A DNA stretch of 10,936 nt from Monoraphidium neglectum (lineage: Eukaryota; Chlorophyta; Chlorophyceae; Sphaeropleales; Selenastraceae). The notes under the pieces are model-generated. The model saw only the letters and a program-made list of their open reading frames with translations. It did no database searches and was not told the origin of the DNA. How positions within the stretch are numbered: the stretch's first letter is position 1; the number at the start of each line of letters is the position of its first letter. Location of the stretch: positions 1 through 10,936 of the forward strand of contig NW_014011630.1 in assembly GCF_000611645.1 (NCBI RefSeq). Reading direction: 5' to 3'. The position numbers were made by a program, and so were the translations under genes. This document shows positions 1 to 8,561 of this stretch, in pieces.

Positions 1-339
1 GGGTGGGAGGGGGGAGAGGGGCCGAGGGGGTGCGGGGTGAGGGAGGGAGGAGATTTGCTTTATGGGGGCGCCAGCTGCTGGGGCATTTGGGTTGGTTGCA
101 GGCGGCAGTCCGCAGGTGCTTTGCCACTCGGCCCACCCACAGCCTGATGGTGAGACGGCCACTGATGAAGGGCGTGGACGGCGCTGCATCGGCACACGCA
201 CCCCTAGCCGAGCCCCCCCTGGCAGCAGAGCGCTGCGCGCCAGGTGCGCCCGCTGCGCAAGCCCATCCAAGCATTGCATTGGGCCTGCCCTCGTCGCTGA
301 CCGCCCCGCTCCCAGCCCGGGCGTCTCCAGGCCAGGCAC
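1..339 (-). other. Intron 1 of RPC2 (partial)
   Basis: The intron starts at the GTGCCT donor (339-334, minus strand) and runs off the left edge. I could not find the expected next RPC2 coding block (GLVxQHxxSFNYF) in any frame of this stretch. On the minus strand, bases about 50 down to 1 are almost pure pyrimidine, as expected just upstream of a 3' splice site, so the next exon probably starts shortly beyond base 1. Open frames here on either strand are featureless. Confidence 0.5.
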
Positions 340-519
340 CTGCAGGAAGGCGGGCAGCAGCTTCCACTTGTCCTTGATGTCCTTTATGGGGGCAGCCAGC
401 TTGGAGGGGTCCTCTGTCAGGACAGCCATGGCGGCGTCGGGGCCCAGGGCGCCGGAAGAAGAGGGGTCGACCGCCATGGGCTCGCGCCCGCCGCCCGCCG
501 CCGCCGCCGCGAGCCCCAT
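340..519 (-). CDS. RPC2: RNA polymerase III subunit RPC2, first coding exon (5' partial gene)
   Basis: RPC2 is the second-largest catalytic subunit of nuclear RNA polymerase III, which makes tRNAs and 5S rRNA. Only 60 residues are visible. The ATG at 519-517 is the first in frame after an in-frame TGA at 612-610, and it sits in a good context (GGAGCCATGG). Further in-frame ATGs occur at residues 15 and 31. The first 35 residues are low-complexity (an alanine/glycine run). Residues 49-60 read KDKWKLLPAFLQ, the segment that in RPC2 proteins directly precedes the conserved 'V-x-GLVxQHxxSFNYF' block; RPB2 and RPA2 differ here. The exon ends at CTGCAG|GTGCCT (phase 0). The identification rests on this short but characteristic block from family knowledge, and the catalytic domains lie outside the window. 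The gene is divergent from the cohesin acetyltransferase gene, with starts 716 bases apart. Confidence 0.68.
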
Positions 520-1235
520 GGCTCCGCCGCGGCGCTGCGGCGCGGTTGATCGTGGGAGGGGCGCAGGCGTGACGGCGTCCGAGGTGGCGAGGCGAGCGGG
601 TGGCGGCGGTCATTGGAGGCACAGGGGTGGCCAGGTGTGGAACAGGCGGGCGGGGAGCAGGGCAGCAGCAGCAGCAGCAATGGGTGCCGTCGCTGCACAG
701 GGCAGCCAGCAAGTAGTCACGCCGTTCCAGGCGCACTCAGCACTATAGTAGAAATAAACTTCGAACATTGCTCACATATTGGCGGCGCTTATAGGTTTAG
801 TCCGCGTGTCCTCCCGGCAAACAAGGTCCGATGTTGTTGGATCGAGCAGAGCCCCCTCAAAACGACTGTAGCGTAATCTGTAGCAATTTTGACCTGGTCA
901 GGACAATACTAGGCCGCCAAAGGCGCCGCAAGTCGCCGAGTGACACCGATCTGGGTGTATCGCACAACTAGATTGCTTGTTGTACGCTGCGATATGAGAT
1001 ATAGCCCATCTGCTTGACGATATGCGTCTGATCGTCCCGTATGCTTGCGCGCTTGACAGAGCAGCACCCGCACGATCGTCGTGCAGCTGCCTGCACCACT
1101 TTGATTTGCAGGCGCGAGCCTTTGAAGGCACAGCATAGGTGTTCTCATACCGTGGCAGTATTTCGCCTTCTCTCAGACAGCAAAGCAAGCTCAGCACAGG
1201 TGATAGATCCAGGCTGTCGTTGTTAGCCCGTGGCC
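520..1235. promoter_or_regulatory. Divergent intergenic region between RPC2 and the cohesin acetyltransferase gene
   Basis: These 716 bases separate two start codons pointing away from each other, so the region must contain both promoters and 5' UTRs. The half next to RPC2 is very GC-rich, with a short CAG run near 665-682. From about 740 to 1225 it is clearly more AT-rich. It contains two matches to the degenerate E2F consensus WTTSSCSS (ATTGGCGG at 778-785 plus; TTTGGCGG at 921-914 minus) and a perfect 11-base palindrome TGACCTGGTCA at 890-900. No convincing TATA box was seen for either gene. No tRNA or other RNA gene was recognised. Confidence 0.5.
890..900. repeat. 11-base palindrome TGACCTGGTCA
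   Basis: A perfect inverted repeat (TGACC, one-base spacer, GGTCA) lies in the divergent promoter region, 346 bases upstream of the acetyltransferase ATG. Symmetry of this kind suits binding of a dimeric protein, but a site this short can occur by chance. Confidence 0.3.
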
Positions 1236-1371
1236 ATGAAGCAGGGTCGCCTGGACGCGTATTATGAGAAGAAGCAGGGAGTAGAGGCACAATCAGATGC
1301 AGCTTCTCCTGCTTTGCAGGCTGTTGGGAAGGCGGCGGCGGAGGGACAGCGCCAGCACGACCTGCATCAGC

Positions 1372-1405
<34 letters not shown>

Positions 1406-2709
1406 CAAGCGACGGAAGCGCAAAGCAGAGCCAGAACCTGCAAGGTCAGTGGTGCTGCAGGGGCTTGCCAAAGCACGCCCATCATTTTGCGCGCATGCGT
1501 GCTTGCCTTTGATGGAACACTGCTGCCCATGCGCCCTGTGCATGCATGCGCCCATGCGCATACATTGTTGCCTCATTCCACGGAACATGCATGGAATTGC
1601 TCGATTAGGGCTTCCAAGGAAAATCAGCATCCTGACGATGGTGGGGGCAGCGCACGCGGCAAGCATCCTGAGCAGCAGCAACAGCAGCAGCCCCAGCAGC
1701 AGCAACAGCAGCAGAAGCCACAGACGCAGCGGCAGTCAGCGCCGGCAGCGCCGCCGCAGCGACAAAGCGCCGGTGCGGTGCTGAGCGGCGGCAACGCGCC
1801 TGCGGCGCGGGCGGCGGGCAGCAAGAGGATCGTCCAGGCCTTCCTTGACCTGGGGCAGGTGCGGCCGAATGCACGGCCAAAGGGCCATGCGCGGCGCCCG
1901 CTGCTTGCTTGCTGGTGCAGAGGATTTTGTGCTCACTGCAACACCAGGGCACCGGGGTGGGATCCGTCCCCGCTGCAGAGTGGGCTTGTCGCATGCACGA
2001 GCAATTGATGTTCACAGACATGTGCCGCCACTGGCTGACGTCCCTGCCCCCCCCCCTTCCTGGCTCCCTATAGCGGGACTTCAACGCCAGCCGCTGCCCG
2101 TCGTGCGGCATGGTGTACGCTCGCGGCCAGGAGGACGATGAGAAGCTGCACCGCAGCTACTGCGCAGCCGGCACCCAGGGCGTCAAGTTCCAGGTGCGTA
2201 CTGTGTGGGTCGTCCAGAGGGTATGCCTTGAGCGGGGCGAATGGCAGGGTTTGCTTTGCAGCATCTCCGCAGGGCAGCACATCCACCACCCTAGCCCTGG
2301 GTCCGCGGTGACACCGCTCCGCCATGCGACTGGATGGGTATGCTTGCGTTACTTGCGTGCACATGCGTGCGTGCACGAATACATACTCACACATGCCCCG
2401 TATTGCAATGGGACTCCACCCTGGTTTGCTGCATGAACCCCTCCTTCAGGGCTGGGCGTGCGAGCGCATGCTGCTGTCTGACGCGTTCCAGGGGCGGCTG
2501 CTGATGGTGCTGCCCAGCGACCCCGCCAGCCACGTCAAAAAGGTGAGGGGCGGGGCGTTGGGCTGGGCCGCTGCGAGGGTGCAACCCTGCCTGGGTACTG
2601 CCGGCCTGCCTCCACCTCAAACGTGCATTCCTAAAGCACGGGCACGCAGCCTCTCCTCTCTTCCCCACCTCTCTCATACCTGAACCCTTGTTACATACAC
2701 ACACATGTA

Positions 2710-2741
<32 letters not shown>

Positions 2742-3229
2742 TGCCTTCGCACACGCATGCACACACACATACACACATGCGCCCCCACCCACCGCAGGTC
2801 CAGGAGGTTGCGGCGCTGGTGGAGCGGCTGCACTGCCTCACACCAGGGTGGCTGCTGGCGGGAGAACAGTGGAAGGTGCGCACGGCTGGGGGTTAGGGGG
2901 TTGTTGTGTCAAGAAAGCAGTGCGCGGGATCGGCGCGACCTTCCCGCAGCTTCAACAACCCGAGGGGCCGTGGGGCTGCAACAGCAGCATCCCCTGTCAG
3001 GGTCGGCATGCGCACCCCATACGGGCACTCTTCCTCTCCTCTTCCGCACACACGCTCCAAATTCACCAGCCCCGTCCACCCCTGCCCTGACCGTCCAGGC
3101 GTTCCTGTACGTGTCGACCCAGCGCCGCGTGGTGGGCCTGCTGGTGGCGGAGCCCCTGAGGCAGGCGTTCAGGGTGCTGCCGGCGCCGGCGGGGGAGGAG
3201 GCAGACTCCCAGCAGCGGCCAACCCAGAC

Positions 3230-3275
<46 letters not shown>

Positions 3276-3522
3276 ATGCAGGCGGCTGACAAGCCAAAGG
3301 GCGCTGCAGTCTGGCGCGGCCTCCACGGCCGCCAGCCCAGCCACGCGGCGCAGGGCCTCAGCGGCGGCGGCGCGTCGTCGCTGGGCAGCGGAGGGACCGG
3401 CGCGGCGGCCCGAGGCGCAGACAGCTGCCCCTCGGCGCTGCTGCGGGTCGCGCAGGGGCTGGCGCTCGGGTCGCCGGCGGCCACGCCTGCGACCACTGTC
3501 CAGCTGCAGGTCCAGGACGAGG

Positions 3523-3560
<38 letters not shown>

Positions 3561-3911
3561 GTGGACTGCGAGCAGGCAGGGCCAAGCGGCGGTCCAGAAA
3601 CTGGCGGCACCAAAACGGCGGCGCGCCCGCTCACGGCGCCGGAGATGCCGCCACCCGCGGCGGGCAGGGGATTGCAAATCGACCGCTCCCGCCCCGTGCG
3701 TGCGGCGCTGGGGGTGCGCATGGTGTGGGTCTCCTGCGAGCAGCGGCGCCGCGGCGTGGCGAGCCGGCTGCTCGACGCGGCGCGCGCCAACGTGGTGCAG
3801 TGCTACGTGGCGCCGCGGGCGCAAGTCGCGTTCACGCAGCCGACAGAGGCGGGCGCGGCGATGGCGGCGGCTTACGTGGGGCCGCAAGGGTGGCTGATCT
3901 ACGGCGTGTGA
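1236..3911 (+). CDS. CTF7: Sister-chromatid cohesion N-acetyltransferase (Eco1/CTF7/ESCO), six exons
   Basis: This nuclear enzyme acetylates the SMC3 head of cohesin in S phase and so establishes cohesion. Exons: 1236-1444, 1609-1858, 2074-2193, 2450-2542, 2798-2875 and 3099-3911. All introns are GT-AG and phases agree, giving about 520 residues. The ATG at 1236 follows an in-frame TAG (1224-1226) and has context GTGGCCATGA. Residues 3-10 (QGRLDAYY) form a PIP box for PCNA binding. Residues 57-63 (HKRRKRK) are a likely nuclear localisation signal, and 73-75 is a KEN tripeptide. A zinc finger follows 'LDLGQRDF': C161, C164, H179, C183. GVKFQGWACER begins the acetyltransferase region. It continues in exon 6 with VVGLLVAEPLRQAFRVL (261-277), then VWVSCEQRRRGVASRLLDAAR (459-479; acetyl-CoA loop QRRRGVA, conserved D476), a block containing FTQPT, and a C-terminal WLIYGV. 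Yeast Eco1 is about 280 residues; the extra length is low-complexity, including about 165 residues (281-445) inside the catalytic domain. Exon 2's acceptor (CGATTAG) is the least certain. Confidence 0.9.
1377..1403 (+). repeat. (CAG)9 polyglutamine tract in exon 1
   Basis: Nine consecutive CAG codons encode Q48-Q56 of the cohesin acetyltransferase, immediately before the basic KRRKRK cluster. The run is pure CAG, which is typical of a length-variable microsatellite. Confidence 0.9.
1673..1714 (+). repeat. Interrupted CAG/CAA polyglutamine tract in exon 2
   Basis: Fourteen codons encode Q6-P-Q7 in the cohesin acetyltransferase. CAA and CCC codons interrupt the CAG run, so it should be less length-variable than the pure tracts in exons 1 and 6. 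Confidence 0.85.
2692..2778 (+). repeat. CA-rich microsatellite in intron 4 of the cohesin acetyltransferase gene
   Basis: An alternating purine-pyrimidine stretch with a perfect (CA)14 core at 2714-2741 is flanked by imperfect ACAC/ATAC/CATGC units. It lies just upstream of the 3' splice site (exon 5 begins at 2798 after CCACCGCAG). It encodes nothing; predicted histidine/threonine-rich peptides here are artefacts of the repeat. Confidence 0.9.
3231..3275 (+). repeat. (CAG)14-CAA polyglutamine tract in exon 6
   Basis: Fourteen CAG codons plus one CAA encode fifteen glutamines at the start of the long insert in the acetyltransferase domain. It is the longest uninterrupted CAG run in the window. 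Confidence 0.9.
3525..3560 (+). repeat. (CAG)11-CAA polyglutamine tract in exon 6
   Basis: Eleven CAG codons and a closing CAA encode twelve glutamines in the second half of the catalytic-domain insert. The layout copies that of the tract at 3231-3275 (pure CAG closed by CAA). Confidence 0.9.
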
Positions 3912-4935
3912 TTTGACGCACGAAGCAAGGCGCTTGTCGCTTTCACCTCACATCTGAGCGGCGTGGTTGGCGGCAGCTGGCAGGTTGACCCTTGTTTGAC
4001 CGACGTTGACCTTTGCGGGGGGGGTCTGCACATGACACCCTTTGTCGCTCCACTGGGCCTTGGCAGTTTAAGTCTGTCTGGCATGCGCTGCAAAAAGCCC
4101 CCAGCGCAAGGTATCGCGGTATAGATATGACTGCTGTTTGCTTGTGGACACATGCCAAACCAGACAATCGAGGGTGTCGTTGCAGCATATGATTTTGGGC
4201 GCGCATGGCAGGCCAGAGAGATTGGGTGCAGGCACGCGCGTGCGTCAGCTACGTTGCTCTCGTTCGCGTGCGGGTTACGGTGGTGCGGTTGCAGCACACC
4301 GTGTGCACGCGAAGTAGCGTGTTCCAGCAGCATTGCCCGCAGCAGCACCAGGTCAGCAGGTTCGGGGTTTGACAGAGGGGATGCTGCACGGGCGGGCGGG
4401 ACGCGCTGGTGTTTCACAGCGTTAACGGCCTGTGATATTGTTTGTAGAGGACAACGGCCGCCTGCGCGCGTGGAGTGATGATGTCCTGTGGTTTCCCAGA
4501 TGGTGCCACTGCAAGAAAGAAAAGGAAGGGACACGTGCGGCATGCATGCAGACGAGGATCGCTGGTTTGAGGCAGGTTGTGTGCTGGTGAGCCGCATGCG
4601 ACGGCCCCGGCAGCCGCCGCTGCCTGCACAGCACCAGCGCGGTGGGCTCAGGAATACGGCTCTCGACCAACAGCTGGCTGGCCCCACTGCCGGACCCGTT
4701 GACAGACGAGGGCGCTTGGGAGTGAGTGTGCACGGCGCAGCCAATGCCACGGGGCTACCTGTGGCGCGTGCAGCACAAATAATTTGGGCGCCCTTAAAAC
4801 TCCTGCACATTGGGCGGCGGTCAGAATAGAGAGGCTACACTTGTCACGGCCAGACGTCCCACTATGTCAACACATCCTTTCGGGCCGGCTCAAAATGCGC
4901 CGGGCCCCGCCGCTGCCGCATGGCGCGCGTGGGCC
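3912..4935. other. Convergent intergenic region between the acetyltransferase and NAR1-like genes
   Basis: About 1 kb lies between two stop codons facing each other, so it should hold both 3' UTRs. I see no recognisable protein, RNA gene or repeat. The chlorophycean polyadenylation signal TGTAA was not found on either strand, nor was AATAAA, so the transcript ends are not marked by a canonical signal. A 303-codon minus-strand frame covers most of it but resembles no family. Confidence 0.5.
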
Positions 4936-7492
4936 TCATGCAGGCAGCCCGCGGCGCCGCCGGTCGGCCCAGCGCCCCGCCCACGCCGCCCTGAGCTGCT
5001 CCGCGCGCTGCGTGATGACGAGGTTGGGACGGCCGTAGGCCAGCGCGTAGACGGTGGCGACGCAGACGGCGCCGCCGATCCAGTTTCCTATGGTGGCGGG
5101 GATGAGGTTGCCCACCACGACCTGGTAGGCGCTGAGGTGGCCGGGCTCCAGGGCTATCGACAGCGGCAGCAGGTACTCTGTTCAAAAGGGGTGGAGGTGG
5201 GGGTTTGTAGGTCAGGGAGCCAGGTTGAGTGCTGTAAGATGGTGGCCAGGTGAATGGCTGAGGAGGCAGGAGACAGGCAGGCTGGCGGGGCGAGAGCAGG
5301 CGGAGCTGCTGAACAGGTGTGTGTGTCGCAGGGCGCGTATCAGGCTGGTGCAGGATGGGTGCCGCCGTGTGCGCGGGTGGTGGCGGCGAGTGCTTACGGT
5401 TTGCGATGGAGTGCTCCCAGCCCAGCATGGCAAAGGCGGAGATGGGCAGCCTGAGGGGGTGGGGTCAAGCGCGCCGGTGGGGCCAGGGGTTTCTAGTGAC
5501 GACAGTCAATGAAGGCCGCGAGCGTTGCCTGGGGCAGAGTAAGGCGTGTCAGACCCCAAAAACGGTCCCTTAGAAGCACGCAGTTGGTAACTCGGGCCCC
5601 GCCTGCACTGGCTTGGCGGCCCACCAGATGGCGATGGCCTTGCCAGAGAGGTCCTGCGCCGCGTTGGCCTGCCACGTGGCGATGCCCACCAGCCAGTTGG
5701 CAAAGATGCCGCGCACCAGGGTGTTGCCAAAGCCGTGGTGGACCTGCGGGGCAGCAGCGCAACAGGTGTTGCAAAGCTTGGTCGTCGTACAGAGCAGAAG
5801 ATCATGCGCGCGCGCCACACGTGCGCTGGCTTGGACAAACCTTGCCTGCTCTCAGGCGATTGGCGGCGCTGCTCACAGGAAGCCCTCGCGCGCTGACAGT
5901 TGCCCAATCATCGCGAAACTGCTGCTGCAGCACAATCCAGCTGAGCATCGCAAGCAAAAGCGATCCCTTGTCTTGAACCTGAACCCCTGCTCTCCTGCTG
6001 CTGCCCCCACGGGCACCCACCTTCTTGGTGGCCATGAGCAGCGCGTACCAGTCCCGCCCCTCAAATATCTGGGTCGATACGATGAGGCCGATGAAGATGG
6101 CGCAGCCGGCAAAGTTGCCGACCCACGACACGACCCACATCCTCACGCAGGTCAGAAAGGTGACCTTGCCCTCCCACCAGGCGGCGGTCATGTAGGCGCA
6201 CATCGAGGTGAACAGCTCGGCGCCACAGATCACGATCTGGGATATATGAGATCGGGCGCAAGCGCATAGGGGTGGTCAGAACAAGGGCCAAAAATTTGTC
6301 GGGTCTTATACTTGCTGTCCGTCGGCACGGTCGAGGCCAAGGGTGGAGAGCCTCGGGCGTCGCTGTGTGCTGCAACAGCCGGCAGCTTGCTGCTCCGGGG
6401 GCGGGAGAATACGAACAAACGTGGCTCCGCCTGCATACCATGGTGAAGGCGGCGGGGAATCCGACGGCGCCGTAGACGAGGCTGAACAGCCCTGGCCGAG
6501 CCGCAAGGATGTCGGCGCCGATGTTGCCGCCCACCATGAGGCACAGCGTGAAGCCAAAGCCGACGTAGCAGCCGGCGATGGTGCAGAGCGTGAGCAGCTT
6601 GAGCCACCCAAACTTGGCCTTCTCCTCGCCTGCGGGTTTTGTGCGTCCGAGGTTTGGGGTTTTGACCCGCCTTGCGCGCTGGTGCATGGCGGGCGAGCGC
6701 CCTCGGTATAAAGGATTGAGGTTTAGGATGTGTTGCCATGGGAATAACAATGGCATGAGATCAATATCAGTGAGGCACCAGCAGGACTTCTGCGGGGATT
6801 TCCAGCAGTCGACACCCTCGTAGCAACTTCTGTCAACAGTGCTTGCTGGATCAGATCAGAGAAGCTGGCCACCTCTTTGGAGGGGGCACCCACCGTGGTG
6901 GGCGCACTCTGCGTAGATCTCAGGGGGTGTGAGGATCAGGCTCTTGCGCGCGGCCACGGCCTCAAATGTTGCAGACGTGTGCGCCGGCGGGTAGCGCGGC
7001 ATCGGGAAGATGTTCTGCAAGGGGGGTTGTGGGGGAGGGGCGCGGTTGGGTGCGTGCGTGAGAGAGCACGAGCCCCTCCAGCCAGAGTGGTGGTGGTTCA
7101 GAGGAGGCTTATCAAAAGGGGATGGGTTCACTCTTGACTGCCTCTGTTTCAGACGTTTCTGGACATGCCGACCCCGCCAGTTGGAAGTCAGCGGTGCAGC
7201 GCGTCGCGGCAGGGGGGCACATTCATTGTACTGACGACTTTACCCGGCGTGTTTGGATCTGTCAGCATGGTTTATACCAGCAACACGGTCACTGTGTGTG
7301 CTGAGTCAGCACGCCCACCGTGGGGTCGTCGTGGTCCCCGTGTACGCGCATCGCGCTGCGGGCCCCCGGCGAGGTGACGCCCCCGGGCAGCCCGCCAGAC
7401 ACCGCATTTGCCAGCGAGCCCTCGTCGCAGCTGCTGGAGACGGCCTTGATCAGGATGGCCTTGCCGGAGCGCTGGGTGACGAGAGTGACCAT
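4936..7492 (-). CDS. NAR1: NAR1/LCIA-type formate-nitrite transporter (FNT family), seven exons
   Basis: FNT channels are pentamers of six-helix subunits passing small anions. In Chlamydomonas the NAR1 proteins carry nitrite, formate or bicarbonate, and NAR1.2 (LCIA) sits in the chloroplast envelope. Exons on the minus strand: 7492-7319, 7014-6894, 6629-6439, 6236-6021, 5743-5625, 5450-5398 and 5177-4936. All introns are GT-AG and phases agree, giving about 371 residues. LILTPPEIYAECA precedes helix 1. VGFGFTLCLMVGGNIGAD (121-138), CGAELFTSM (166-174), FANWLVGIATW (exon 5), GWEHSIAN (284-291, with the central pore histidine H287) and NLIPATIGNWIGG are the family signatures. The basic C-terminal tail ends in RRRRGLPA. 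The ATG at 7492 has good context (AGCATGG), but it lies nine bases after a possible 3' splice site (CACCCCCAG, ending at 7502), so an upstream exon with a longer transit peptide is possible. The donor of exon 1 (ACG|GTGGGC) is the least certain junction. Nitrite, formate and bicarbonate cannot be told apart from sequence alone. Confidence 0.88.
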
Positions 7493-7934
7493 GCTGGGCA
7501 CCTGGGGGTGGGGGTGACGGTTGCACATCGTGGGGTGTGGAGGATGCGCGGAATCGGCTTGGCATGAGCACACAAGGCGAGGTGGCGTTTGGGCACACGG
7601 CCAGGGTGCAGGGCTCGCCGAAAGGCGGCCAACGAGCCGCTTTGACGATGAATACGATTTTTATTCGGCATCGGAGTGTTCTCATGGTGCCAGCTCGTGC
7701 TGCTGGGCCGGCGTGGCGCAAGTGGCTCGCGCATACACGCTGCTGCAGCGCGCTTTGACCGTGACGCCCCCCGCAAACCTGCTCGTCCTCAGCAGGCGCG
7801 CGGCTTGCCTGGACCATTATTATGCTTTACACACACGATGATCGCGCGATGCACTGGCTTGCAATGCTGAGGACCGATGTGGGGGTTTCAGCTGAGCAAA
7901 AGAGCGCAGGGGAACGAAGCAAGTACACGAGATC

Positions 7935-7941
7935 ATATATA
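7935..7941 (-). promoter_or_regulatory. Possible TATA box for the NAR1-like gene
   Basis: TATATAT on the minus strand lies in an AT-rich patch about 445 bases upstream of the chosen NAR1 start. If real, transcription would begin near 7905, leaving a long 5' UTR or an upstream exon joined at the acceptor ending at 7502. This is an inference from motif and position only. Confidence 0.22.
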
Positions 7942-8520
7942 CAATCGCATGATCAGTCGAATGACATACAGATACGATATCACAAGCAAATGTGTGTCGC
8001 AAGGTTGACGACGTATCCTCTTCGCCAAGTGGCTATTTGTCCGGTGATACAGCAGCAGGGTGCATCTCAAGCATTAATCGACTGATTTTTCATCGGCAGT
8101 TGTGCCACCATGGCGTGGGCGCGCCGACGACATCGCGCCCCTGAGACACCTGGGTGGGGTGGGATCATTGGAGCAGTTCACAGGCATGGCATGTTGGGAA
8201 GTTTAGGGTCTGTTTCGCGCAGCTTGAATGTCGTAGTGGACATTAACACCAGTAAACTGCTGCATTGCAAGTTGCGGCCACCTCCTTACAACACTCCGTA
8301 GGCTCTGCGCGGCGCTCCGCAAGCGCAGCGCACAGTACAGCAGGCATGGCGAGGCGCTGTTCGTCTCAAGGCCACAGCCACCCCAGGGCGGCCTCACCCC
8401 AGAATTCTGCCCCCTGCGTCACCCTGTATCACTCCCTGCCTGAGGCATGAAATGCCCGGTGTTTCCCGCAGACCAAGTGTCGGGCTGCCTCCTCGGTGTT
8501 GTCGCTATATACCTGCCTTC

Positions 8521-8561
8521 TGCCTCTTGCCCTGCCCCTCTGGTGCCTCTTGCCCTGCCCC
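8521..8561. repeat. 18-base direct repeat, 23-base period
   Basis: TGCCTCTTGCCCTGCCCC occurs exactly at 8521-8538 and again at 8544-8561, separated by TCTGG. It is a small local tandem duplication in non-coding DNA with no evident function. Confidence 0.75.

Noticed and set aside
62..748. 228-codon plus-strand frame at the left
   Set aside because: It runs antisense to the RPC2 first exon and intron, and is Ala/Arg/Gly-rich without any family signature.
750..775. GTTCGAA on the minus strand, like a tRNA B box
   Set aside because: No matching A box, acceptor stem or T-arm can be folded around it.
898..1530. 210-codon minus-strand frame with an alanine run
   Set aside because: It is antisense to exon 1 of the acetyltransferase; the alanine run is the complement of the polyglutamine tract.
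2688..2896. His/Thr-rich peptides encoded over the CA repeat
   Set aside because: These are translations of an intronic microsatellite; the true exon 5 begins at 2798 after a clear acceptor.
1377..3560. Regularly repeated short units resembling an array
   Set aside because: The units are trinucleotide CAG codons in frame, not CRISPR repeats; there are no spacers.
2909..3790. 293-codon minus-strand open frame, poly-Cys/poly-Leu rich
   Set aside because: It is antisense to exon 6 of the cohesin acetyltransferase; its cysteine and leucine runs are just the CAG repeats read in reverse.
3899..4810. 303-codon minus-strand open frame
   Set aside because: Composition is featureless and no domain or motif is recognisable. 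It lies in the expected 3' UTR zone, and long chance frames are common in GC-rich DNA.
6061..6756. Single 231-codon minus-strand frame as a whole protein
   Set aside because: Only 6629-6439 within it is coding (helices 1-2 of the transporter); the frame reads through flanking introns by chance, and correct splicing continues in another frame at 6236.
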